Positions 21,353 through 29,385 of a DNA stretch of 64,000 bases are shown here, piece by piece (the stretch's first letter is position 1; each line of letters starts with the position of its first letter). The stretch spans positions 124,001 through 188,000 of the forward strand of contig DATKAZ010000067.1 in NCBI GenBank assembly GCA_035514535.1. Direction: 5' to 3'. The notes below the pieces were generated by a model. That model ran no database searches. It was given only the letters and a program-made list of their open reading frames with translations, and was not told where the DNA came from. The translations under genes were made by a program, and so were the position numbers. The stretch is from XN24 sp035514535. GTDB lineage: Bacteria; Pseudomonadota; Gammaproteobacteria; Steroidobacterales; XN24.

Positions 21353-21381
21353 TTTAACAGTCGCCGCCCGGGCCTGTACAA
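21353..21381 (-). promoter_or_regulatory. Candidate thrB promoter
   Basis: Minus-strand TTGTAC (21381-21376) and GTTAAA (21358-21353) are 17 bases apart, downstream of the intrinsic terminator, leaving a leader of about 28 bases before thrB. If active, it makes thrB independent of the upstream transcript. Confidence 0.5.
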
Positions 21382-21394
21382 GATTCGTGTCAGG

Positions 21395-21472
21395 CAAAAA
21401 AAGAACCCGCCTGGAAGGCGGGATCAAGTCGCGACGGCATGTTGCTTGTTGCTTTGGTGCCATCGTCGAGTA
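21395..21472 (-). ncRNA. Candidate small RNA (or attenuated thrB leader)
   Basis: A minus-strand promoter candidate and an intrinsic terminator define a transcript of about 78 bases. Its 5' part contains the A/C-rich single-stranded run AAGCAACAAGCAACAT; its 3' part is the terminator hairpin with a U tail, the arrangement typical of Hfq-dependent small RNAs. An ATG in it (minus strand, about 21463) opens a frame that reads through the terminator, but it has no ribosome site and is not rich in Thr or Ile codons, so classical thr attenuation is not supported. I do not recognise it as a known RNA family. Confidence 0.45.
21396..21422 (-). terminator. Intrinsic terminator, minus strand, between ppk and thrB
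   Basis: On the minus strand a perfect 6-bp GC stem CCCGCC-TTCCA-GGCGGG is followed by TTCTTTTTTT, a textbook Rho-independent terminator. It lies upstream of thrB in thrB orientation, so it ends a short transcript that starts within the ppk-thrB gap. Confidence 0.8.
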
Positions 21473-21476
21473 CAGT
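21449..21476 (+). promoter_or_regulatory. Candidate ppk promoter
   Basis: TTGCTT (21449-21454) and TACAGT (21471-21476) are 16 bases apart, about 100 bases before ppk. It lies opposite the predicted small RNA, so the two transcripts would diverge and overlap at their 5' ends. Confidence 0.4.
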
Positions 21477-21478
21477 GA

Positions 21479-21507
21479 ACATTACGCCGGTCACGCGCCG
21501 ATTGCAA
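21479..21507 (-). promoter_or_regulatory. Candidate promoter of the small RNA / thrB leader
   Basis: Minus-strand TTGCAA (21507-21502) and TAATGT (21484-21479) are 17 bases apart; the predicted start is near 21472, about 50 bases before the terminator stem. Confidence 0.5.
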
Positions 21508-21578
21508 TCGCGCACGCGAGTCTCAACTTTTGTCGCCGACTCCGGCAAGATAGCGTAGCGAAACGCACGGAAATTGTC

Positions 21579-23753
21579 ATGCTCCAGAGCGCTGAAGAAT
21601 CCCGGGAATCACCCGCTGCAGGGCCCGCGCCGATCGACCTGAATTCGCCCGAGTGGTATCTGAATCGCGAACTGACCTGGCTGGCCTTCAATCGTCGTGT
21701 CCTGCACGAGGCCCAGGACAGCCGCACGCCGCTCCTCGAGCGCGTGAAGTTCCTGGCGATCGTCAGCTCCAATCTCGACGAATTCTTCATGAAGCGGGTC
21801 GGCGGGCTGAAACAGCAGCTCGGCGCCGGCGTGCAGGAGCTGTCGGTGGATGGCCGCAATCCCGAGCAGCAGCTGCGGGAGTGCGAGGCGGAGGTTCGCG
21901 ACCTCAAGCAAGGCAAAGACGACCTGCTGGGCGGCCTGCGGGAGGAGCTTGCCGGCGCCGGCATACGCCTCAGCCGGTACCGGGATCTCGATGAAGAAGG
22001 GCAGGCGGGGGTGCGTGCCTGGTACCTGGAAAATATCTATCCGCTGCTGACTCCGATCGGCATGGATCCGGCGCATCCGTTCCCCTTTATTTCCAACCTG
22101 TCACTCAACCTCCTGGTCACCATCGATCGCCCGCCGGACGTACGGGGCCCTCGACTGGTACGCATCAAGGTGCCGGTCGGCGGCGGCATCCCGCGTTTCG
22201 TTCGTATTGGTGATGCGGCACATTTCGTGCCGCTGGAGGACGTCATCGCCAACAATCTCGACCAGCTGCTGCCGCAGCTCGAGATCGAGCGATGCGACCT
22301 GTTCCGCGTGACGCGTAATGCGGTGGTGGAGCGCTACGAGGAGCAGGCCAACGACCTGCTCCAGGTGATCGAGGCGGAGCTGCGGGATCGCAAGTTTGCC
22401 CCGACCGTCAGGCTGGAGGTGAGCTCCGGCATGCCGCCGGTACACCGGGGCATGCTTGCCGCCGAACTCGGGCTCGACGAGTCTACGGACGTCTTCGAGG
22501 TCGATGGGCTGATGCAGCGCCGCGACCTCATGGAACTTGCCGGACTCGATCGGCCTGATCTCAAGGATCCGCCACACCATCCCATCGAGCATCCCAAGCT
22601 GATGGACGCGCCGAATATTTTTCACCTTATCCGTGCCAGCGGCGCCATCCTGTTGCAGCATCCGTACGAATCGTTTGCCACCTCCGTGGAACGCTTCCTC
22701 AGGGATGCAAGCCAGGACCCGAAGGTCCTGGCCATCAAGATGACGCTGTACAGGACCGCGCGGAAGTCGAAGATCATCGAATATCTGATCGACGCGGCAG
22801 AGAACGGCAAGCAGGTCGCGGTTGCGGTCGAGTTGAAGGCGCGCTTCGACGAGGAAGCCAACGTCCGCTGGGCGAATTCGCTCGAGGAGGCCGGCATCCA
22901 CGTGTCCTACGGCGTGCTCGGCCTGAAGACACACGCCAAGGTCATTTTCGTCCTGCGACGCGACTACGACGGACTGCGGCGCTACGCGCACCTCGGCACG
23001 GGGAATTACCATGCGGGCACGGCGCGACTGTACAGCGACCTCGGCCTCCTGACCTGCGATCCGGTGCTAGGCGAGGACCTCACGGAACTGTTCAATTTCC
23101 TGACGACAGGCTACGTGGCCAATCGGCGCTACCGCAAGCTACTGCCGGCACCGACACACTTGAAGCGCGCGCTGCTGGACCGGATCGAGCGCGAGATTGC
23201 CGTCCACCGCCCCGACGACCCCGGCCGTATCCAGTTCAAGACCAATGCGCTGGAGGACGTGGACATCGCCCGTGCCCTCTATCGGGCGGCGATGGCCGGC
23301 GTGCAGGTCGACCTGATCGTGCGCGACAGCTGCCGGCTGCGCCCGGGGATCCCCGGCCTGTCGGAGAACATTCGCGTGATCAGCATCGTCGGGCGCTTTC
23401 TCGAGCATGCGCGCATCTATTACTTCCGCAATGGCGGTGCCGAGGAATACTTCATCGGCTCCGCCGACTGCATGAAACGCAACCTGGAGGCTCGCGTGGA
23501 GACCGTCGTGCCGGTGGAAGATGCCGAGTGCCGGCGCACCTTGCGCGAAATTCTCGAGGTGCAGTTCAGCGACCGGCGCAGCGCCTGGGAAATGCAGCCG
23601 GATGGCCGCTACATCCAGCGCACGCCGGCGGAAAATGAGGATCCGCGCGGTTCACAGGAATTGCTGATCGCGCTGGCAATGAAGCGGGCGCGCGCCTCCG
23701 GCCGCAAGAAGCTGCAAGGGCGAGGCAGGCGCCACGCCAGGGGTGCGCCCTAG
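21579..23753 (+). CDS. ppk1: Polyphosphate kinase 1
   Basis: Reversibly polymerises the ATP gamma-phosphate into polyphosphate; 724 residues. The N-terminal domain has YLNRELTWLAFNRRVLHEA and SSNLDEFFMKRVGGL; the head domain LTPIGMDPAHPFPFISNLS; the two PLD-like catalytic halves have KMTLYRTARKSKIIEYLI and, with the autophosphorylated histidine, RRYAHLGTGNYHAGTARLY, then FIGSADCMKRNLEARVE. Start ATG 21579 follows a GC-poor leader. The last 20 residues are Arg/Lys/Gly-rich. No ppx gene is adjacent. Confidence 0.97.
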   Translation: MLQSAEESRESPAAGPAPIDLNSPEWYLNRELTWLAFNRRVLHEAQDSRTPLLERVKFLAIVSSNLDEFFMKRVGGLKQQLGAGVQELSVDGRNPEQQLRECEAEVRDLKQGKDDLLGGLREELAGAGIRLSRYRDLDEEGQAGVRAWYLENIYPLLTPIGMDPAHPFPFISNLSLNLLVTIDRPPDVRGPRLVRIKVPVGGGIPRFVRIGDAAHFVPLEDVIANNLDQLLPQLEIERCDLFRVTRNAVVERYEEQANDLLQVIEAELRDRKFAPTVRLEVSSGMPPVHRGMLAAELGLDESTDVFEVDGLMQRRDLMELAGLDRPDLKDPPHHPIEHPKLMDAPNIFHLIRASGAILLQHPYESFATSVERFLRDASQDPKVLAIKMTLYRTARKSKIIEYLIDAAENGKQVAVAVELKARFDEEANVRWANSLEEAGIHVSYGVLGLKTHAKVIFVLRRDYDGLRRYAHLGTGNYHAGTARLYSDLGLLTCDPVLGEDLTELFNFLTTGYVANRRYRKLLPAPTHLKRALLDRIEREIAVHRPDDPGRIQFKTNALEDVDIARALYRAAMAGVQVDLIVRDSCRLRPGIPGLSENIRVISIVGRFLEHARIYYFRNGGAEEYFIGSADCMKRNLEARVETVVPVEDAECRRTLREILEVQFSDRRSAWEMQPDGRYIQRTPAENEDPRGSQELLIALAMKRARASGRKKLQGRGRRHARGAP

Positions 23754-23775
23754 CCGCGCGCCGCTGCGCCGGTGC

Positions 23776-24231
23776 CTAGAAGTCCATCAACATGTTGGCA
23801 TTGCGCGCGAGCTTGTGCTTCTCGCGCTCGGCGCGACCACGCAAGCTCGCGAACAGCGCCTTTTGTTCCGGCGTGCCGCTCTTGGCCTCGAGTCTGATGA
23901 ACAGCCCCTCGAGCCACGCTGCCACCTCGAGCCCGAGACCAAGCAGTTCGTCGGCCGTGGCTTCCGCGTGAAGCCCGTCGCGCACCCGCTTGCGAATGGC
24001 GGAGTCGTCGATGTTCATCGGGTCCCATTCCTTCAGCGAGGGGTCCGACGACCCGTGGGAGAAACTGCCCACTGCTTCCGCCATTTCCGCCTCACGGGAG
24101 CTCATGTAGTTCAGCATCATCCGCGGCCGCTGCTCGGAAATGCGCTCACCGAGCGCCGTATACATCTGCGCGAGCTCCTCGTGGAACCGCTCGACGTAGT
24201 GAAGGACTTCGCCCGTCTGGTCGAATCTCAT
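23776..24231 (-). CDS. Helical protein of unknown function, possibly ferritin-like
   Basis: 151 residues, almost entirely predicted helix, no signal peptide or membrane segment. Acidic/His pairs recur on the helices (VERFHEELAQMY, SSREAEMAEAV, REKHKLARN), a spacing that recalls ferritin-like four-helix bundles, but the full metal-ligand set is not evident. The start ATG 24231 follows CGGAGAGCGA. It is the last gene of the minus-strand cluster, 16 bases after a CBS-domain gene and downstream of nqr. I do not recognise the family with certainty; the ferritin idea is inference. Confidence 0.65.
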   Translation of the reverse strand: MRFDQTGEVLHYVERFHEELAQMYTALGERISEQRPRMMLNYMSSREAEMAEAVGSFSHGSSDPSLKEWDPMNIDDSAIRKRVRDGLHAEATADELLGLGLEVAAWLEGLFIRLEAKSGTPEQKALFASLRGRAEREKHKLARNANMLMDF

Positions 24232-24247
24232 CGTTCGCTCTCCGTGC

Positions 24248-24658
24248 TCACTGATCCTCCAGCGCCATGTCCTGCAATGCCCTGAGCACGTCCCGCAGGC
24301 TGATATTTCCCACTACGCGGTTGCCCTTCATTACCGGCAGGCCGCGATGGTAAAAGCGGCCCTCACGGCGCAGCAGGCGCACGATGTCCATGATGTTGTC
24401 TTCGACGTCAACGGTCTCGAACTCCGTGCTCATGAAATCGCGAATACGGCCGCCGCGGGAGCCGTGATAGCCGGCCTGCAGGGCAGGCTCAAGGCAATCG
24501 GTCTCCGACAGTACCCCCACCAACGTGCCGAGACGATCGACTACGGGGCCACCCCTGATGCTGTGCTCGATCATCAGGCCGACCGCTTCCAGCACTTCCA
24601 TCTCCGGAGAAAACTTGATCAGGTTGCGGGACATGTAATCGCGTGCGACGTACGTCAT
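24248..24658 (-). CDS. CBS-domain pair protein
   Basis: 136 residues made of two CBS repeats: MSRNLIKFSPEMEVLEAVGL through VGVLSETDCLE, and MSTEFETVDVEDNIMDIVRL through VVGNISLRDVLRAL. Such stand-alone pairs bind adenine nucleotides or regulate partners. Start MTYVARDYM at 24658 fits the first repeat; upstream in-frame residues overlap nqrM. It follows nqrM by 10 bases and is probably on the nqr transcript, so a regulatory link to Na+-NQR or to the next helical protein is possible but unproven. Confidence 0.85.
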   Translation of the reverse strand: MTYVARDYMSRNLIKFSPEMEVLEAVGLMIEHSIRGGPVVDRLGTLVGVLSETDCLEPALQAGYHGSRGGRIRDFMSTEFETVDVEDNIMDIVRLLRREGRFYHRGLPVMKGNRVVGNISLRDVLRALQDMALEDQ

Positions 24659-24668
24659 GGCTGTCGCC

Positions 24669-24854
24669 TCAGTGCGCCGCGCGCCGCCGCGCGCATGGAC
24701 GCCGGCAGCTGCCGCCACAGTCCGAATCGACGCCAGGGACGCGGTTGAGCCCGCCGCAGCTGCCTTCGATCCGGTGCCGCCCGGCCAGCACGCCGATGGA
24801 CATCCCGGCGATAACCGAAGCGAACAGCAGGAATGCGATCACGAATGTCGCCAT
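24669..24854 (-). CDS. nqrM: Na+-NQR maturation factor NqrM
   Basis: Small membrane protein (DUF539) needed for maturation of Na+-NQR, probably delivering iron for the Cys4 site between NqrD and NqrE. 61 residues: one N-terminal membrane helix (FVIAFLLFASVIAGMSIGVL) followed by the diagnostic GSCGGLNRV and a Cys-rich segment DSDCGGSCRRPC. It begins four bases after the nqrF stop, the usual place at the end of the nqr operon. Confidence 0.92.
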   Translation of the reverse strand: MATFVIAFLLFASVIAGMSIGVLAGRHRIEGSCGGLNRVPGVDSDCGGSCRRPCARRRAAH

Positions 24855-24858
24855 GGGT

Positions 24859-26079
24859 TCAGCCTCCGAAGTCGTCCAGCAGGATGTTCTCTTTCTCGAC
24901 CCCCAGGTCGGCCAGCATCTTGAGCACCGCCTGGGTCATCATCGGCGGCCCGCAGATGTAGTACTCGATGTCCTCCGGTGCGGGGTGATCCCGCAGGTAT
25001 TCCTCGTAGAGCACCTCATGGATGAAGCCGGTGTAACCCTGCCACTCGTCTTCCGGTAACGGGTCTGACAACGCAATGTGCCAGACGAAATTCTCGTGTT
25101 TGCGCGCGAGCTCCTCGAATTCTCCATGGTAGAACATTTCGCGACGGCTGCGTGCGCCGTACCAGAAGCTCATCTTGCGGTCGCTGCCAAGCCGTTTCAG
25201 CTGGTCGAAGATGTGGGCGCGCATCGGTGCCATGCCCGCACCGCCGCCGATGAACACCATTTCCGCCTTCGTCTTCTTTGCGAAGAATTCCCCGTATGGT
25301 CCTGAAATAGTTACATTATCGCCTTCATTGAGACCGAAGATATAGGACGACATGATGCCGGGTGGCACGCTTGGCATCCGCGGCGGCGGGGTGGCGATGC
25401 GGACGTTCAGCATCACGAGGCCCTTTTCTTCAGGGTAGTTCGCCATCGAGTAGGCCCGCATCACGGACTCTTCCACCTTCGACTCGAGCTTGAACAGGTC
25501 GAATCGCTCCCAGTCGTCGCGGAATTTCGCCGGCACCTCGAAATCCTGGTACTTCAGGTGATGCGGGGGCGCCTCGATCTGGATATAGCCGCCGGCCCGG
25601 AAATTCAGGTCCTCGCCTTCGGGCAGTTCAAGCACCAGCTCCTTGATGAACGTGGCCACGAACTTATTGGATCGCACGCGACAAACCAGGCGCTTGACGC
25701 CGAATACCTCGCGCGGCACGTCGATGCGCATATCCTGCTTCACGACGACCTGGCAGGACAGGCGCTCCCCCGCGGCGGCCTCGCGCTTGTTGATGAACGA
25801 CGTTTCCGTGGGCAGGATGACGCCCCCGCCCTCCTGCACCTTGACCTTGCACTGGCCGCACGTGCCGCCACCGCCGCAGGCGGACGCCACGAACAGCTTG
25901 GCGTCCGCGAGCGCGGCGAGCAGCTTCGTGCCGACCGGGGCCGCGATCGTCTTCTCGTCATTGACGAGGATGTTCACCTGGCCGCTCGCCACGAGGCGCG
26001 AGCGCGCTGCCAGGATGATGAACACCAGCGACATGACGATCGCCGTGAACAGGAACACGCCGAGGCCAATTTCCAGCAT
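24859..26079 (-). CDS. nqrF: Na+-translocating NADH:quinone reductase subunit F
   Basis: NADH-oxidising entry subunit, 406 residues. An N-terminal membrane helix is followed by a 2Fe-2S ferredoxin domain (SACGGGGTCGQCKV, with a distal Cys in RLSCQV), an FAD domain with RAYSMANYPEEKG, and an NADH domain with GGGAGMAPMRAH and YYICGPPMMTQAV. The aromatic C-terminus seen in NqrF appears as LLDDFGG. Electrons pass FAD to 2Fe-2S to the membrane subunits. Ten bases after nqrE. Confidence 0.97.
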   Translation of the reverse strand: MLEIGLGVFLFTAIVMSLVFIILAARSRLVASGQVNILVNDEKTIAAPVGTKLLAALADAKLFVASACGGGGTCGQCKVKVQEGGGVILPTETSFINKREAAAGERLSCQVVVKQDMRIDVPREVFGVKRLVCRVRSNKFVATFIKELVLELPEGEDLNFRAGGYIQIEAPPHHLKYQDFEVPAKFRDDWERFDLFKLESKVEESVMRAYSMANYPEEKGLVMLNVRIATPPPRMPSVPPGIMSSYIFGLNEGDNVTISGPYGEFFAKKTKAEMVFIGGGAGMAPMRAHIFDQLKRLGSDRKMSFWYGARSRREMFYHGEFEELARKHENFVWHIALSDPLPEDEWQGYTGFIHEVLYEEYLRDHPAPEDIEYYICGPPMMTQAVLKMLADLGVEKENILLDDFGG

Positions 26080-26089
26080 GCCGCCCCTC

Positions 26090-26698
26090 CTAGAGCTGGA
26101 TGCCGGAGAAAGCCATGAACGCCATGGCCATCAAACCGGTCGAAATGAAGGTGATGCCGAGACCCTGCAGCCCCTCGGGGACGTCGCTGTACTTGAGCTT
26201 CTCCCGAATGCCGGCCAGCGCGATGACCGCCAGGGCCCAGCCGAACCCGCTTCCGAGTCCGTAGGTCACGCTCTGCGCGAAATCGTAGTTGCGCTCCACC
26301 ATGAACAGGCTGCCGCCGAGAATCGCGCAGTTCACCGTGATGAGCGGCAGGAAGATGCCGAGCGCCGTATACAGCGCCGGGAAGTAACGGTCGAGCGTCA
26401 TCTCGAGGATCTGCACCATGGCCGCGATCACCCCGATATAGGTGATCAGGCCGAGGAACGACAGGTCCACATCCGGCAGCCCTGCCCAATCGAGCGCGCC
26501 GGGGCGCAGCATGAACTGGAAGATCAGGCTATTGGCGGGCACCGTGATCGCCTGCACCACGATGACGGCAAGCCCGAGCCCGATCGCCGTCTCGACCTTT
26601 TTCGATACGGCCAGGAATGTGCACATCCCGAGGAAGAACGCGAGCGCCAGATTCTCGATGAATACGGCGCGCAGGAACAGTCCGATAAGGCCTTCCAT
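26090..26698 (-). CDS. nqrE: Na+-NQR subunit E
   Basis: Integral membrane subunit, 202 residues, six helices, homologous to NqrD in inverted topology. Conserved Cys-bearing helices include NLALAFFLGMCTFLAVS and LITVNCAILGGSLFMVE, whose cysteines with those of NqrD hold the membrane-embedded iron centre. The ATG shares its A with the nqrD stop (TGATG). Confidence 0.97.
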   Translation of the reverse strand: MEGLIGLFLRAVFIENLALAFFLGMCTFLAVSKKVETAIGLGLAVIVVQAITVPANSLIFQFMLRPGALDWAGLPDVDLSFLGLITYIGVIAAMVQILEMTLDRYFPALYTALGIFLPLITVNCAILGGSLFMVERNYDFAQSVTYGLGSGFGWALAVIALAGIREKLKYSDVPEGLQGLGITFISTGLMAMAFMAFSGIQL

Positions 26699-27357
26699 CA
26701 GAGGGCCTCCGTCCGGTGAACGACGTGAATCTGGTATTCCGTCTTTTCAACCTGAGCCGGCTTCCAGGCCCGGATCCCCCAGATCATCAGGCCGATGATG
26801 AAAAACGCCGACGGCGCGAGCAGCATCAGGCCGTTCGGGATGTACCACCCCCCTTCCGTCACCAGCGGCAGGATCTCGATGCCGAACAGCTTGCCGGAAC
26901 CGAACAGCTCGCGGAAAAAAGCGACCGCCAGAAGGATTGCGCCATAACCCAGGCCGTGGCCGATGCCGTCGACGATGCTGGGGCCGACCGGGTTACTCGA
27001 GGCAAATGCCTCGGCACGCCCCATCACGATGCAGTTGGTGATAATCAGTCCGACGAAAACCGAAAGCTGGCGGCTGATGTCATAGGCGAAAGCCTTCAGG
27101 AACTGGTCCACCAGGATCACGAGCGAGGCAATGATCGTCATCTGGATGATGATGCGGATATTGCCCGGCATGTGGTTTCGAATGGCGCTGATGGCCGCGC
27201 CCGAGGAACCGATCACGAAGATCACCGCCAGTCCCATGATCAGCGCCGGAATCATCTGGGTCGTGACCGCCAGCGCCGAGCAGACGCCGAGTACCTGCAG
27301 CGTGATCGGATTGCGGTCCACGACCGGTTCTAAGAGCAGCTTGCTATATCTGTTCAT
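26698..27357 (-). CDS. nqrD: Na+-NQR subunit D
   Basis: Integral membrane subunit, 219 residues, six helices. The two conserved Cys segments are VLGVCSALAVTTQM and GLIITNCIVMGRAEAFA, matching the iron-binding helices of NqrD. The family end, including GLMLLAPSAFFIIGLMIWGI, is intact. Overlaps nqrC by ATGA and nqrE by TGATG. Confidence 0.97.
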   Translation of the reverse strand: MNRYSKLLLEPVVDRNPITLQVLGVCSALAVTTQMIPALIMGLAVIFVIGSSGAAISAIRNHMPGNIRIIIQMTIIASLVILVDQFLKAFAYDISRQLSVFVGLIITNCIVMGRAEAFASSNPVGPSIVDGIGHGLGYGAILLAVAFFRELFGSGKLFGIEILPLVTEGGWYIPNGLMLLAPSAFFIIGLMIWGIRAWKPAQVEKTEYQIHVVHRTEAL

Positions 27358-28178
27358 GCTCCTCCCTCGCGCAGCTTCGCCAGAAACGGCCCGAAACCCT
27401 GCTCACCGAGCCAGAACTTCACCATGTTGCTGACGCCCATGACCGTCAACGTTGCCCCCGAGATCCCATCGACCGACCAGTCGGCCGACTCGGAACCGGC
27501 ATCCACGCTGCCGCGAATCACCTGCAGCCGGACCTCGCCGTCCGGGCCATACACCTTCTTGCCCTCCCAGCGGGCGAGCCAGCGGGGATTCTCGATTTCG
27601 CCGCCCAGCCCGGGCGTCTCCGCGTGCTGATAGAAAATCAGCCCGAGCACTTCCTGCGTGTCGCCCGACAGCGCCAGGAAGCCGTACATGGTCGACCACA
27701 GCCCGTAGCCGTGCACCGGCAGGATGACCTGCTCGATCCGCCCGTCGGACTCGACGAGATATACGGGCGCGTAGCGCGGCCGACGCTGTATGCCGGCAAT
27801 ATCCTCCCAGGGCGGGACCGCGGTGCTGAGCGCCGGGTCGCGGGCAGCGATCTGCTGATTGTACGTGTCGGGATCGAACGCATCGCTGAACTGCCCGCTG
27901 TCCAGGTCCACCAGCCTGGCCTCCACATCCTGGAACGATTCCTCGATCGAGCGTCCGGGCTCCATGAGCCCGGCGACTTCCAGGATCCTCGCCTTGCGCG
28001 CCAGCTCGACATTGCGCTGCTGCATCGGTTTCAGCAACACGGCGGCGGAGGCGACCAGCACGGAGCACACCAGCGACAGGATGATCGTCACGAGGATCAT
28101 CTTCCCCACGCTGTTGTTCGGCATCGTCGCGATTCGCGCGAACAGGCCTGCCGGTTGCGGGTGGCTGGGCTCAGACAT
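27354..28178 (-). CDS. nqrC: Na+-NQR subunit C
   Basis: Periplasmic subunit carrying covalently bound FMN, 274 residues. One N-terminal membrane helix (MILVTIILSLVCSVLVASAA) precedes the FMN-binding domain; the flavin attachment motif is DGISGATLTV, with the canonical Thr acceptor. The start is MSEPSHPQ at 28178, overlapping the end of nqrB by eight bases. The flavin transferase ApbE that loads it is not encoded in this window. Confidence 0.96.
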   Translation of the reverse strand: MSEPSHPQPAGLFARIATMPNNSVGKMILVTIILSLVCSVLVASAAVLLKPMQQRNVELARKARILEVAGLMEPGRSIEESFQDVEARLVDLDSGQFSDAFDPDTYNQQIAARDPALSTAVPPWEDIAGIQRRPRYAPVYLVESDGRIEQVILPVHGYGLWSTMYGFLALSGDTQEVLGLIFYQHAETPGLGGEIENPRWLARWEGKKVYGPDGEVRLQVIRGSVDAGSESADWSVDGISGATLTVMGVSNMVKFWLGEQGFGPFLAKLREGGA

Positions 28179-29385
28179 ACTTGCGCTGCCTCCTGCGAAC
28201 ATTCGCCTGGACGACAAAGTAATCGATCAGCGGCGCGAACACGTTGGCGAGCAGGATCGCCAGCATGATGCCCTCCGGGAACGCCGGGTTGATGACCCGG
28301 ATGAGCGCCGTGAGCACGCCGATCAGGGCGCCGAAGATGAACTTTCCTTTCGCCGTCATGGATGCGCTGACCGGATCGGTGGCCATGAATACGAGCCCGA
28401 ACGCGAAGCCGCCTGCGACGATGTGCCAGTGTGGCGAGAGGTGCAGGTAAGGATTGCTGTCCGGCCCCGCCAGGCCGTTGAACAACAGCACGGTGGCCAC
28501 CAGCCCGACGAGTACGCCCAGCATGATTCGCCACGAGGCGATGCGCGTGTACAGGAGAAAGGCGGCGCCGATCACGCAGGCCAGCGCGGACTCGGCGCCG
28601 ATCGTGCCCGGCAGCAGCCCCATCCACAGGTCCGTGAGCGTGTATCCGGCGGCCTCGATGGCCTCGAGCCCGCCCTCCTGGGCCGCCGCCAGCGGGGACG
28701 CGCCCGTAAAGCCGTCCACCGTCACCCAGACGTCGTTACCGGAGTTCTGCGCGGGGTAGGCGAAATAAAGAAAAGCGCGGCCCGTCAGGGCGGGGTTGAG
28801 GAAATTCTTGCCGGTGCCACCGAACACTTCCTTGCCGATCACGACCGCGAAACTGATCCCCAGCGCCACCTGCCAGAGCGGAATCGTGGGTGGCAGAATC
28901 AGGGTGTAGAGCATCGAGGTGACCAGGAAGCCCTCGTTGACCTCGTGGTTGCGCGCGATCGCGAACAACACCTCCCAGAAGCCTCCTGCGGCCAGGGTCA
29001 CGATGTAGACGGGCAGAAAGTAGAGAAAGCCGTGCCAGAAGCAGGCGCCGATGCTTTCCGGGTCGTAGCCGATCCCCATGGCCGCCAGGACGCTGCCGCG
29101 CCAGCCCTCCACGCCGGCGATGCCCATCTCGGCCATGGCCAGGTTCGCCTGCAGCCCGATGTTGTACATGCCGAACAGCGCACAGGGTGTTACCGCGATG
29201 ACGACATAGGTCATGACCCGCTTCAGGTCGATCGCATCGCGCACGTGCGGCGCGCTGGGCGTGACGTCCGGCGGCGTGTAGAGAAACGTGTCCAGCATTT
29301 CGTAAAGCGCACCGAACTTCTCGAAGCGCCCGCCGCGGCTGAACATCGGCTCGACATGGTCCAGGAATTTGCGCAGCCGACCCAT
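28171..29385 (-). CDS. nqrB: Na+-NQR subunit B
   Basis: Main membrane subunit forming the Na+ channel and binding riboflavin and covalent FMN; 404 residues, about ten helices. The start MGRLRKFLDHVEPMF is typical of NqrB. The flavinylation motif reads VDGFTGASPLA, so the acceptor position is Ser where NqrB proteins I recall have Thr (SGAT). Other family blocks: NFLNPALTGRAFLYFAYPA and FMATDPVSASMTAKGK. The ATG shares its A with the nqrA stop. Confidence 0.96.
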   Translation of the reverse strand: MGRLRKFLDHVEPMFSRGGRFEKFGALYEMLDTFLYTPPDVTPSAPHVRDAIDLKRVMTYVVIAVTPCALFGMYNIGLQANLAMAEMGIAGVEGWRGSVLAAMGIGYDPESIGACFWHGFLYFLPVYIVTLAAGGFWEVLFAIARNHEVNEGFLVTSMLYTLILPPTIPLWQVALGISFAVVIGKEVFGGTGKNFLNPALTGRAFLYFAYPAQNSGNDVWVTVDGFTGASPLAAAQEGGLEAIEAAGYTLTDLWMGLLPGTIGAESALACVIGAAFLLYTRIASWRIMLGVLVGLVATVLLFNGLAGPDSNPYLHLSPHWHIVAGGFAFGLVFMATDPVSASMTAKGKFIFGALIGVLTALIRVINPAFPEGIMLAILLANVFAPLIDYFVVQANVRRRQRKYV

